Below, in pieces: positions 33,301 through 40,930 of a stretch of DNA of 55,643 nucleotides; position 1 is the first letter of the stretch; each line of letters starts with the position of its first letter. The stretch lies in the NCBI GenBank assembly GCA_020025755.1, contig JAHHRO010000007.1, positions 1-55,643 on the forward strand, in the 5' to 3' direction. The notes beneath the pieces were generated by a model. It worked only from the letters and a program-made list of their open reading frames with translations, did no database searches and had not been told where the DNA came from. Source of the stretch: Butyricicoccus sp. Its GTDB lineage: Bacteria > Bacillota > Clostridia > Oscillospirales > Butyricicoccaceae. The translations under genes were made by a program, and so were the position numbers.

Positions 33301-33553
33301 GCGAGGCATTCCGCCTCGCCCAGCTTGTAGAAAAAGGCTTTTCGCTATTTTTTATTGGAGCAAAGCGACCCCAAATCTTCAAAATCCAAGGACATGTGCC
33401 TTGGATTTTGCCCTCGACCCGCGCCATCGGGCGCGAAACCGGGGGTATCAGAGCCAGTTTCTACTGGAACTGGCTCTGTATCCAGGGGGATTGGATCCCC
33501 ATGGAAAGACTGTCGAAGTTTTTCGACAGTCTCAGCGAGGCATTCCGCCTCGC
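33301..33553 (+). repeat. Hairpin array containing the two-hairpin element (copy 1)
   Basis: Successive stems: GCGAGG/CCTCGC type (33301-33319), IR1 with 12-bp arms (33380-33410), CGCGCC/GGGCGCG (about 33419-33434), IR2 with 11-bp arms (33449-33478), GGGGAT/ATCCCC (33486-33500), AGACTGTCGAA/TTCGACAGTCT (33507-33532), and a second identical GCGAGG stem (33535-33553). IR1 and IR2 are 38 bp apart, exactly as in the inverted copy at 40085-40183. It follows the hydrogenase stop codon. Confidence 0.8.
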
Positions 33554-33575
33554 CCTTGTTTTGTCCGTATTTGCT

Positions 33576-34937
33576 TTATGAACCACTTGCGTCTGCTCTG
33601 CTGTGATAGGCAGTATGCAGCAGCTGCTCTGCTCGCTCGCTGAGGGGATGCGTAAGGAAGGTATCATAGATTTGCGTGATCTCCGGATTGTCCAGCGCGG
33701 TGCGCATGGATCTTTGCTTGTCCGCATCGTAAAGGGCACGGATCCGTGCCTGCCGTGTGGTATTCGGTACAGGGATCACAGCTCCGCTTGGCTGTCCTGC
33801 GCCGCTGATACAGCCGCCGGGGCAGGTCATGACCTCCACGAAATGATAGGTGTCGATCTTACCGCTTTCGATGAGAGCTTCCGCCGCCTTGGTGCCGTAA
33901 ACGACTGCGACCCTGACCTCCTGACCGCCCACCGAAACGGTGGCTTCCTTGATCTGCTCCATGCCGCGCACCGGCGTATAGTCCAGCAGCAGGTCGATGG
34001 GCTTCTGTCCCGTGACCGAAGCATAGACCATACGCAAAGCAGCCTCCATCACGCCGCCCGTGTTTCCAAAGATCAATCCGGCACCGCTGCTTTTTCCCAT
34101 GATGGAATCAAAGGCAGCCGGTGTGAGCTGTGCGAAGTCGATCTGTTCCGCGCAGAGCCAGTCGGAAAGTTCCTGCGTTGTCAGCACATAGTCATTGTCA
34201 CGCAGACCTGCAATGCCGTCAAACGCACTGGCATCACACAGTTCCTCGCGTGTGATCTCGAACTTCTTTGCTGTACAGGGCGCGACTGCCACCGTGACGA
34301 TGCGTCTGGGGTCAAGACCCATTTTTTGTGCGAAATAGGTCTTGACGAGTGCCCCCTGCATACTGATGGGGCTTTTTGCGGTGGAAAGATTGGGGATACG
34401 CGCCGGATGAAAGGTTTCAATGTACTTGACCCACGCCGGACAGCAGCTGGTAAACTGTGGGAGCGTCCCCTTTCCGGACAGCAGCCGTCTCAGGAACTCC
34501 GTTCCCTCCTCCATAATGGTCAGATCGGCGGCGAAGGCAACATCGAGCACATAGTCCGCGCCCAGCTGCTTGAGGGCAGAAACCATTTTGCCCTCCACGA
34601 ACGTGCCCTCTTTCTCCCCGAAGCACTCCCCCAATCCCACACGGACAGAGGGAGCGGTCGAAATGACGACGATCTTTTCCGGATCGCGCACGGCATCCCG
34701 TACCTGCATCCAGTCAGGTCTTGCATAGATGGCATGCTCAGGACAGACTGCCGCACACTGTCCGCAGTTGACGCAGGGAAAGCCCTGTGCGCCCCCCAGA
34801 TGCGCCTTGGCTGCCACACCGATCTCCTCCCGACAGACCGCAAGACAATGCCCACAGCCCACACAGCGCGTAAAATCCTTAACGATCGCAGGATTGTTTC
34901 CATATACCGGTACACAGTTCATTACAGCCTCAGCCAT
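33576..34937 (-). CDS. Monomeric [FeFe] hydrogenase (group B-like)
   Basis: A 453-residue ferredoxin-linked hydrogenase. Two [4Fe-4S] motifs open it (CVGCGHCLAVC and CVNCGQCAAVCP). The H-cluster motifs follow: L1 TSCCPAW, L2 APCTAKKFE and L3 MTCPGGCISGAGQP, giving all four cluster cysteines. TSCCPAW and the Ala before PC (instead of Met) point to group B rather than group A. The ATG at 34937 overlaps the CooS-like gene stop by 8 bp, so translation is coupled. The pairing suggests electrons move between the CooS-like protein and H+/H2. Confidence 0.93.
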   Translation of the reverse strand: MAEAVMNCVPVYGNNPAIVKDFTRCVGCGHCLAVCREEIGVAAKAHLGGAQGFPCVNCGQCAAVCPEHAIYARPDWMQVRDAVRDPEKIVVISTAPSVRVGLGECFGEKEGTFVEGKMVSALKQLGADYVLDVAFAADLTIMEEGTEFLRRLLSGKGTLPQFTSCCPAWVKYIETFHPARIPNLSTAKSPISMQGALVKTYFAQKMGLDPRRIVTVAVAPCTAKKFEITREELCDASAFDGIAGLRDNDYVLTTQELSDWLCAEQIDFAQLTPAAFDSIMGKSSGAGLIFGNTGGVMEAALRMVYASVTGQKPIDLLLDYTPVRGMEQIKEATVSVGGQEVRVAVVYGTKAAEALIESGKIDTYHFVEVMTCPGGCISGAGQPSGAVIPVPNTTRQARIRALYDADKQRSMRTALDNPEITQIYDTFLTHPLSERAEQLLHTAYHSRADASGS

Positions 34938-36819
34938 CCAGCCCCAGCCCCTTTCGCTTGTCCGAAATGATGTCTGTGATCCTGCGTGCCGCCTCGTCGA
35001 TTTCGGTCTCGATCAGGAGTCTGCCGCCTGTCAGATCCTGAAGCTGTCTCCCCAGTACATCGAGCACCACAGGGCTGCCCGTCACGAAAGGCGGTAAACC
35101 AAGATGCACATGGAAGCCGAGGGCGAGCGCGAATGCGCCGTCTGCCAGTGCCTGCTCCTCCAGCCATTGCGGTGCAGAGACCACAACGGGAAGCTGGGGC
35201 AGATCCACGCCCAACGCTGCCGCGAGTTCTCCGGCGACGCTCTCGATGCGTCCGATGGCAAGGCAGGGGCCGAAGTTGAGCACGGGCGGAATCCCCAGCG
35301 TGCGGCATACCTCAGAAAGCCCTGCGCCTGCCATAGAAGCCGCCTCGCGTGCCATCAAGCCGCAGTTTTCCAGTCCGCCGCAGGTACAGCCGGCGGAAAG
35401 CACCAAAATATCGTTTGCGATCAGCTTTTTCGCCAGTTCCACGGTGAATACATCATGTCCCTTGGCGCGGAGGTTGGAGCAGCCCACGACCGCCGCAACA
35501 CCCTTGATCTTACCGGCTGCAATGAGATCGATGAGCGGTGCGAACGAGCCGCCGAGTGCCCCCTTGAGCGTCACCTCGGTCACTCCCGTGATCGCCTCAT
35601 GGCAGCCGTGATGCTGCATGGGGTTTTGGCGTGCTCCACTCCGGCTGCGCTTGGTAAAGGATGCGAGTGCAGCGGCGATGATGTTTGCGCTGATTTCCTC
35701 GCGCTGCTCGGGCTGATAGGTCAGCAGCCTTGCGCCCTTTTTCTTTGCCACGTCGTCCAGACAGAGCATAGGGATATCCAGCTTGTCGCAGATGGGCTCG
35801 ATGCCCGGAATGGAGCAGTTGAACTCGGACACGACAAGGTCGATGCAGCCGGTCAGCAGCACCGCCTCACTGGTATAGTTGTTACCGGCATGGCCGCAGA
35901 ATACGCTTTCAAAGCACTTGCTGCGTACCTGAAAATCCTGCCCGACGCAGGTACAGCCTACAATGCGCAGTCCCTTTGCGCCCACCTGTTCAGCCATTTT
36001 CTGAATGGCAGGATGCTCCATGAGCTCTGTCAGGCAGCCAAACATGCTTTGCTGATGTCCAGTCACCATGATATTGATGCAGTTAGGGTCAATGACCTGC
36101 ATGCCAACGGGATCAAAGCCCAGCTTAGGCTCGCCCATGAGGATATCATTGAGTTGATTGACGAGCACCAGCCCATAGAGACCGGTCGAGATGCCCAGCC
36201 GCAGGCACTGCATAAGCATATCCACCGGATCGGAATTTAAGTTGGTGGATGTCTTGACGACTGCATTGAAGATCTCGTCCTTTGCACCCCCTGGCAGCAG
36301 TCCGATCTTCTTCCAGAGATCGGCACGCATGCCGTAGGCGATTTTTTCGGTCAGCACCATTTTCTGTTCGAGGGGACGGCGCAGATCCTCCAGAATGGCG
36401 CGTGCCAGCGCGAGTGCCTTTTGCGAATCGGTCTCTCCCGAAATACCCAGTGTATCGCACAAACGATGCAGGGTGCTGATGCCCCTGAGCGGTCGTCCGG
36501 CAAGGGCAGCTGCCTCGAGTTCCTTTGCCGCATCCTCTGCGACATGGATATAACAGCCAGAACCTGCTGCCACGGAACGCAGGAAGTTTCTGGCGACGAT
36601 GGTATCTGCATCTGCACCGCAAACACCCTTGGGGCGTGCTTTTGAGATGCGGCAGGGGCCATTCGAGCAGAGTTTGCAGCATACGCCATCCAGACCGAAG
36701 CCGCATTTCACCTCCTGCTGAGTCATCCGGCGGTGCGAGTGATCGTCCGGCACGGATGCCAGAAACGCCTCTAATGTTTTATCGGCACTTTGGCACATCC
36801 GGCACGTTGTATTGTCCAT
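34930..36819 (-). CDS. cooS: CooS-like Ni-CO dehydrogenase homologue, divergent active site
   Basis: A 629-residue homologue of anaerobic CO dehydrogenase. The D- and B-cluster cysteines are intact (CGFGLDGVCCKLCSNGPC). By alignment from memory with C. hydrogenoformans CODH-II, all C-cluster ligands are present: His261 (VTGHQ), Cys295 (CTCVG), Cys333 (EFNCSIP), Cys446 (VGCSN), Cys476 (AGCTC) and Cys526 (FGPCL). Catalytic Lys563 appears to be Gln (EEQALADG in place of HEKAVAIG), and the His93 position reads Cys (AAGSGCYIH). CO oxidation may therefore be impaired or altered. It starts after GGAGGAGGCAAT and is coupled to the hydrogenase gene. Confidence 0.88.
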   Translation of the reverse strand: MDNTTCRMCQSADKTLEAFLASVPDDHSHRRMTQQEVKCGFGLDGVCCKLCSNGPCRISKARPKGVCGADADTIVARNFLRSVAAGSGCYIHVAEDAAKELEAAALAGRPLRGISTLHRLCDTLGISGETDSQKALALARAILEDLRRPLEQKMVLTEKIAYGMRADLWKKIGLLPGGAKDEIFNAVVKTSTNLNSDPVDMLMQCLRLGISTGLYGLVLVNQLNDILMGEPKLGFDPVGMQVIDPNCINIMVTGHQQSMFGCLTELMEHPAIQKMAEQVGAKGLRIVGCTCVGQDFQVRSKCFESVFCGHAGNNYTSEAVLLTGCIDLVVSEFNCSIPGIEPICDKLDIPMLCLDDVAKKKGARLLTYQPEQREEISANIIAAALASFTKRSRSGARQNPMQHHGCHEAITGVTEVTLKGALGGSFAPLIDLIAAGKIKGVAAVVGCSNLRAKGHDVFTVELAKKLIANDILVLSAGCTCGGLENCGLMAREAASMAGAGLSEVCRTLGIPPVLNFGPCLAIGRIESVAGELAAALGVDLPQLPVVVSAPQWLEEQALADGAFALALGFHVHLGLPPFVTGSPVVLDVLGRQLQDLTGGRLLIETEIDEAARRITDIISDKRKGLGLDG

Positions 36820-37272
36820 ATTGCCTCCTCCTTTTCACGGGATCCAATCGATCGGATATGAAAATATTATAGCACAGGGGGCATTGCGGACAGGTGCACG
36901 ATACAGACATAAAACATGTAATATCAACGCCAACGGATTTCTGATCCCTCCGCAATTTGCGCCAGCAAAAACCTTCCGTCATATTGCAGCTTGTGCAAGC
37001 CAAGCGGTTTGCAGCCGCTTTTGAACCTTTCAGCAAAGATGCACAGCCGATACACACGCTTCTTGAACGGCTGCAAAAGCATGGCTTTTCCGGCACATAC
37101 CTTGTAAAAATGATTTATTTTCTATCAGAGTCTGTCGATATTGATATTATGAGTATATTTTATATCCCCCTGTTTTGCCGGATCGCAAAAGCATCCCTGC
37201 ACCGAGCTGCGTGTGGGGGCTTCCGCAGCCGACCTTTATTTTTGAAATCAACTGAAAGGATGGATCATTGCC
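36820..37272. other. Divergent intergenic region upstream of cooS-like gene
   Basis: No gene is supported. On the minus strand TGCTATAAT (-10 at 36866-36871) is an extended -10 for the CooS-hydrogenase operon, with no clear -35. The centre holds an imperfect AGCGG/CCGCT stem near 37005-37020. An AT-rich tract near 37110-37170 probably holds the promoter of the plus-strand gene at 37273. I see no recognised nickel or cobalamin riboswitch. Confidence 0.45.
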
Positions 37273-37953
37273 ATGCAGATCAACGGATACCGAAACGCGA
37301 TGCCCTCTGCCACGCCTGCACCTGACGCATCGCAGAAAACCGAGACCCCAAACCGAAACGGCTTCACACAAATGCTGCAAAACACACACCTCTTTGCAGC
37401 CGGTTCGGCACAACAAACCGCTGACCTCTCCCCCGAGGAAGAAATGGAGGTATTCAAGAAGGAGATCTATTGGGAGCTTGCACAGATCAACGCGATGAAC
37501 TCCCCCTCCGTTCTCTCCAATTCCGTCCGCATTACGGACGACGGCTTCCAGCGCATGAAGGACGACCCCGAATACCGCAAAGAGATCATGGACTGGCTGC
37601 GCGCTGATGCACGCGCTTCTTACGGACTCCCGGGCGGCGTTCATGTGATGACGACCATCACCGGACACGGTGCAACCTCAAGTTCCATTGGGGACTGTGC
37701 TGGGGGCGGATTATTTGGTTCTCAAAAGGATGACTCCTTTTATTATGCGGAGCGCAAAGCCAAGCAGCGCAAGCGAGATGCCGAATGGTTTCAGGAGCGG
37801 CACGAGCGCGAAATGCTTGCAAAGCTGCGTCTCAAAAAGCAGATGGCGAAAAAGGCGCAGGCAAAAGCCATCGACCCCAACGGGCCCGACCCCACGTTCA
37901 ACATTGCGGAGCTGCTGTTCGGCTCCATGACGGCACAGGGCGGCGTACTCTGA
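37273..37953 (+). CDS. Conserved-looking hypothetical protein (226 aa)
   Basis: I do not recognise the family with confidence. The protein opens with MQINGYRNAM and a Pro/Thr/Gln-rich, disordered stretch. A helical middle follows (LSPEEEMEVFKKEIYWELAQIN ... VRITDDGFQRMKDDPEYRKEIMDWLRADAR), then a Gly-rich GGGLFG segment and a very basic helix rich in Lys/Arg/Glu (about 160-200). There is no signal peptide or membrane segment. A clean terminator follows. The opening and the EYRKEIM-type core resemble clostridial DUF6033-like proteins; this is tentative. Confidence 0.75.
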   Translation: MQINGYRNAMPSATPAPDASQKTETPNRNGFTQMLQNTHLFAAGSAQQTADLSPEEEMEVFKKEIYWELAQINAMNSPSVLSNSVRITDDGFQRMKDDPEYRKEIMDWLRADARASYGLPGGVHVMTTITGHGATSSSIGDCAGGGLFGSQKDDSFYYAERKAKQRKRDAEWFQERHEREMLAKLRLKKQMAKKAQAKAIDPNGPDPTFNIAELLFGSMTAQGGVL

Positions 37954-37970
37954 GTACATCAAAACATGAA

Positions 37971-38009
37971 AAAAAGTACCGCTGGGAATCATTCCCGGCG
38001 GTACTTTTT
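37971..38009. terminator. Bidirectional terminator
   Basis: Fourteen-bp arms GTACCGCTGGGAAT/ATTCCCGGCGGTAC flanked by A5 and T5. It serves the plus-strand gene ending at 37953 and the minus-strand gene ending at 38043. Confidence 0.85.
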
Positions 38010-38042
38010 CTATCTTGGATGTAAGATCGTATGCGTGATTTT

Positions 38043-38342
38043 TTATGGTACATTATCAGCAAGGAGCTTATCGTATTTTGCCTCGATCTTGAGCGAATAG
38101 AGAAAGAACGGTACGCCGATGAGGAGGATCAAAGAGATGGAGAGATAGAGTGGGAGCGATACGGTTGCAGACAGGAATTCCCAGCCCCATAGCGCAATGC
38201 CAAACAGCAAGCTGATCCAGCCGCCGGAACGGATATAGTCCTTGCTCCAGCTTCTGCCCTTGAACTTTTCTGGTATCCAACCGAGTCCAAACAGCCCTGC
38301 AAGTCCTGTTCCGATCACAATAACCTCTAAAAGAATCATCAT
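38043..38342 (-). CDS. Small membrane protein (99 aa)
   Basis: Three predicted membrane segments (about 3-20, 38-55 and 60-82) with a basic loop (PEKFKGRSWSKDYIRSGGW) between the first two. The pattern recalls small DUF3784-type membrane proteins, but the family is not certain. The start is the first of two tandem ATGs at 38342, behind AAAAAGGAGTGACG. It is monocistronic, with a REP-like repeat upstream. Confidence 0.7.
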   Translation of the reverse strand: MMILLEVIVIGTGLAGLFGLGWIPEKFKGRSWSKDYIRSGGWISLLFGIALWGWEFLSATVSLPLYLSISLILLIGVPFFLYSLKIEAKYDKLLADNVP

Positions 38343-38414
38343 CGTCACTCCTTTTTCATAAAATACGATATTGTGTTTTCTTGTCCTCATTATAACACAA
38401 ATCTGTGTATTGTA

Positions 38415-38500
38415 AATAGGAGATTTTCAAATAGGAGATTTTCATTTTCAGAAAATGATTTGCTTCAAAGCAAAAAGTAACGTGTCGCGCCAGCGCAAGG
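38415..38500 (+). repeat. 15-bp tandem duplication joined to REP-like repeat, copy C
   Basis: AATAGGAGATTTTCA occurs twice in tandem (38415-38429, 38430-38444). The second copy continues into the REP-like unit (TTTGCTTCAAAGCAAA, AGTAACGTGTCGCG). Confidence 0.7.
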
Positions 38501-38564
38501 CTGCAAAGGTTGTGGTTCCACACACTGCGGCGGCTTTGGAACGTCTGTTGTTTTGATCCCCCAC

Positions 38565-39353
38565 TCAAGGGTATTCGACCGGAACAAACGGCACATATCC
38601 GTTTTTAAAATACCCTGCTGTATTTTGGCGTCCATAGTCCTGTTCCACGCCGACCAGTTCCCCTCCGCTTCTGACATGGCGGATCATCTCCTGCAACAAC
38701 ACGCGGTCGATCGAACAGTGCTCCTTTACAAATTCCTCGATGGTATCCCGAAATGTTTCTCTGCGCATCTGTGCATAAAGGTCTATATCGGCGTCGGACG
38801 CGCCGCTTTTTACCTGTTCGATTATTTTTGCCGCGCCCTGTTTCACAACTTCCCATTTTGCGGCTTCCCGCTCGGACTTACTCACCATAGATCCCGTATA
38901 CGTTTCGAGCCCCCGATTGAGGTCATCATATTCCTGTCGGGTGATCTCTCCGCTGGCAAATGCATCATCGATCTGCCTGCCGATCTGCCCGAAATGCTCT
39001 GCGAGCTGTTTTTCGCTCATTCCTGACATGATCTTCCAGTGCATATCCTCATTCCTCTCGTCCATGCACGCGGAGAGTCTTTTGGCGGCATCCGAAACGG
39101 AAGCATGGGTAAAGCTGGTCGATTCCTGCCGCTCAGGCAGTGCAAAGGTGAGGGGAACCTGTCCCATCGTGACCGAACCTGACAGAATGGGTGATTTCTG
39201 TCCACTCAGCACCACGGTGTCCCGATCTTCCATCCGTTTTGTCTGTGCCTGTCCCGTTTTCTGTTCGGTCTGGAGTGTCTGCACCGGATCCGCCCTGTGT
39301 ATCTGATTTTTTACATGATACGCAGTCAGGCGAAGTCCTGAGATATCCTGCAT
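38565..39353 (-). CDS. Hypothetical protein (262 aa)
   Basis: Not recognised. A soluble, helix-rich protein with a low-complexity N-terminal third (Gln/Thr-rich; VVLSGQKSPILSGSV) and a central unit EKQLAEHFGQIGRQIDDAFASGEITRQEYDDLNRGLETYT. The C-terminus is SGGELVGVEQDYGRQNTAGYFKNGYVPFVPVEYP. No signal, membrane or metal-binding motif. The ATG follows AAAAGGGAGGCGATCAC. The N-terminal style resembles flagellar- or sporulation-associated clostridial proteins of unknown function. Confidence 0.7.
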   Translation of the reverse strand: MQDISGLRLTAYHVKNQIHRADPVQTLQTEQKTGQAQTKRMEDRDTVVLSGQKSPILSGSVTMGQVPLTFALPERQESTSFTHASVSDAAKRLSACMDERNEDMHWKIMSGMSEKQLAEHFGQIGRQIDDAFASGEITRQEYDDLNRGLETYTGSMVSKSEREAAKWEVVKQGAAKIIEQVKSGASDADIDLYAQMRRETFRDTIEEFVKEHCSIDRVLLQEMIRHVRSGGELVGVEQDYGRQNTAGYFKNGYVPFVPVEYP

Positions 39354-39538
39354 GTGATCGCCTCCCTTTTATGGAATATCGGCTTCTCTTATAAAAATAT
39401 AATATCCATTTTAAAATTTATATCTTTTTCCTCTTTGTTCATTTTCAGAGCCATCTGATAGGTTGCAATCTGGCGCATAATTTGCTATGCTAATATCAGT
39501 AATTTCCAGTAAAACCCAAATCAAGGAGTCTCAAAGCC

Positions 39539-40021
39539 ATGTATACCGAAGTATTCGTGCCCCGAAAAAACGCCCCCATCCTGAAGGTTCTCAAAATTGC
39601 GTCCGCTGTGCTCACCCTTGTGTGTCTCGCCCTCACTCCTGTAAACCTCATTGCGCTTGCCGGTGTGGTGGTCTTTGCCCTGCTGTTCTGGCAGCTTTCC
39701 CTGCGTGTCGATATCGAGTATCAGTACATCTATCTGGATGGTGATCTCCAGATCGACAAGGTGATCGGCAACGCGCGGCGCAAGCATATCGCAACCGTGA
39801 AGGTTGGTGAGATCCTGCTGATCGCGCCCCAAAACGCCCCTGTTCTCCATAACCACAGGGATTGCCCAACCGTTGATGTCTGCGCCAACGACAAGGCAAA
39901 GCCGCCTGTTGTTATGGTATGCCGTACAAACGACACCAACAAGAAATTCCTTCTGCAAATGAATGATGCCCTGCTGGAGATCCTGAAACGACAGATCCCC
40001 TCCAAGCTGCAAAATATTTGA
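39539..40021 (+). CDS. DUF6106-like membrane protein (160 aa)
   Basis: Opens MYTEVFVPRKNAP, then two adjacent membrane segments (about 18-50). A cytosolic beta-rich part follows (RVDIEYQYIYLDGDLQIDKVIGNARRKHIATVKVGEILLIAP ... MVCRTNDTNKKFLLQMNDALLEILKR). This architecture is common in Clostridia and matches what I recall of DUF6106; the function is unknown. The start follows AAGGAGTCTCAAAGCC. A two-hairpin repeat lies directly downstream. Confidence 0.75.
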   Translation: MYTEVFVPRKNAPILKVLKIASAVLTLVCLALTPVNLIALAGVVVFALLFWQLSLRVDIEYQYIYLDGDLQIDKVIGNARRKHIATVKVGEILLIAPQNAPVLHNHRDCPTVDVCANDKAKPPVVMVCRTNDTNKKFLLQMNDALLEILKRQIPSKLQNI

Positions 40022-40388
40022 ACTGCCAAGCCGCCCAAACCCAGACGGGGGGCAGTTTGAGCCGCCGAAAAATCCCGAGGGGACCAGAGCCGGTTTCTGT
40101 TGAAGCTGGCTCTGACCCCCTCGGCTGCGCGTGTATTCGTGCGGATCGAAAACAAGAGCCAAGGCGCATGTCCTTGGCTCTTGGAAATTTCAGGCTGCTT
40201 TGCTCTGAAACGAAATCACGAAAAGGCTTTTTTACAAGCCAAGCCGTCCGCATCCAACGGGCGGTTTTTTCATGCTCTAAACGCAGTGCCGTGCAGTATC
40301 CCAGCATCGACATCGTGGTTGGGGCGCAGGCTCTATGTCTTTGGGCTGATCTCCCATGTTTTCGGGCATCCTGCCTGCGCCGACCTTT
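40022..40388. other. Convergent intergenic region with two-hairpin element
   Basis: No gene is supported between the convergent DUF6106-like and thioredoxin genes. It holds the inverted copy of the two-hairpin element (40085-40183), whose first hairpin is extended by a CCGAGGGG/CCCCTCGG outer stem. Confidence 0.6.
40085..40183 (-). repeat. Two-hairpin element, copy 2 (inverted)
   Basis: IR2 (40085-40114, CAGAGCC/GGCTCTG arms) and IR1 (40153-40183) are 38 bp apart, mirror-image to the copy at 33380-33478. IR1 has 12-bp arms CAAGAGCCAAGG/CCTTGGCTCTTG here against CAAAATCCAAGG/CCTTGGATTTTG there: paired changes preserve the stem, and the 7-nt loop is nearly the same (ACATGYG when both are read in the same orientation). 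Confidence 0.8.
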
Positions 40389-40700
40389 TTAGTCCTCCAG
40401 CATTGCAAGGATCTGATCCTTGGGTCTTGCGCCCATTGCATGGCTGGTGACCTCGCCATTCTTTATGACCATAAGGGTCGGGATGCTCATGATGCGGAAC
40501 TGTGCAGCAAGCTCCTGCTCCTCATCGACATTGACCTTGCCGACCTTAATATCCGATCGTTCCTCTGCGATCTGCTCTACGAGCGGAACGACCTGACGGC
40601 AGGGGCCGCACCATGGTGCCCAAAAATCGAGCAGTACGGGCTTATCGCTTTCCATGACTTCCAGTTGGAAATTGTTTTTATTGATATTGATTGCAGACAT
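40389..40700 (-). CDS. trxA: Thioredoxin
   Basis: A 103-residue cytosolic dithiol reductase with WCGPC active site (LDFWAPWCGPCRQ), the cis-Pro SIPTLMVIKNG and the final helix region. The ATG at 40700 follows GAGGAGGATGGCAGA; an upstream in-frame start at 40775 has no ribosome site. Stand-alone gene; no reductase gene is adjacent. Confidence 0.96.
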   Translation of the reverse strand: MSAININKNNFQLEVMESDKPVLLDFWAPWCGPCRQVVPLVEQIAEERSDIKVGKVNVDEEQELAAQFRIMSIPTLMVIKNGEVTSHAMGARPKDQILAMLED

Positions 40701-40930
40701 TCTGCCATCCTCCTCTGTTTTGTTTTCTGGATCTACTATACCATGTTTTACGACATACTTCTGTAACTTGGTCACAGAACATTTCCGCTGACCTGCTCCA
40801 GCCGCCCTGCCGCTTCCCTCAGTATGCCCCGATTTACAGGGAAATCAAGCAAAATAGACTGCCTCTGAAAAAAATCCTCCATTACATGCCATGATTTGAC
40901 AATGCAACGGAGGGTTTGGGTGTAAGATCT

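Larger units (their letters stand above)
32932..33575. other. Long intergenic region with palindrome and hairpin array
   Basis: No credible gene in 644 bp. The left half is AT-rich and probably holds the promoter of the membrane-protein gene plus a 20-bp palindrome (33138-33157). The right half (33301-33553) is an array of hairpins. Confidence 0.55.

Noticed and set aside
36957..37325. 122-codon plus-strand ORF upstream of the 226-residue hypothetical protein
   Set aside because: It overlaps the start of a better-supported gene in another frame and lacks a ribosome site and recognisable motifs.
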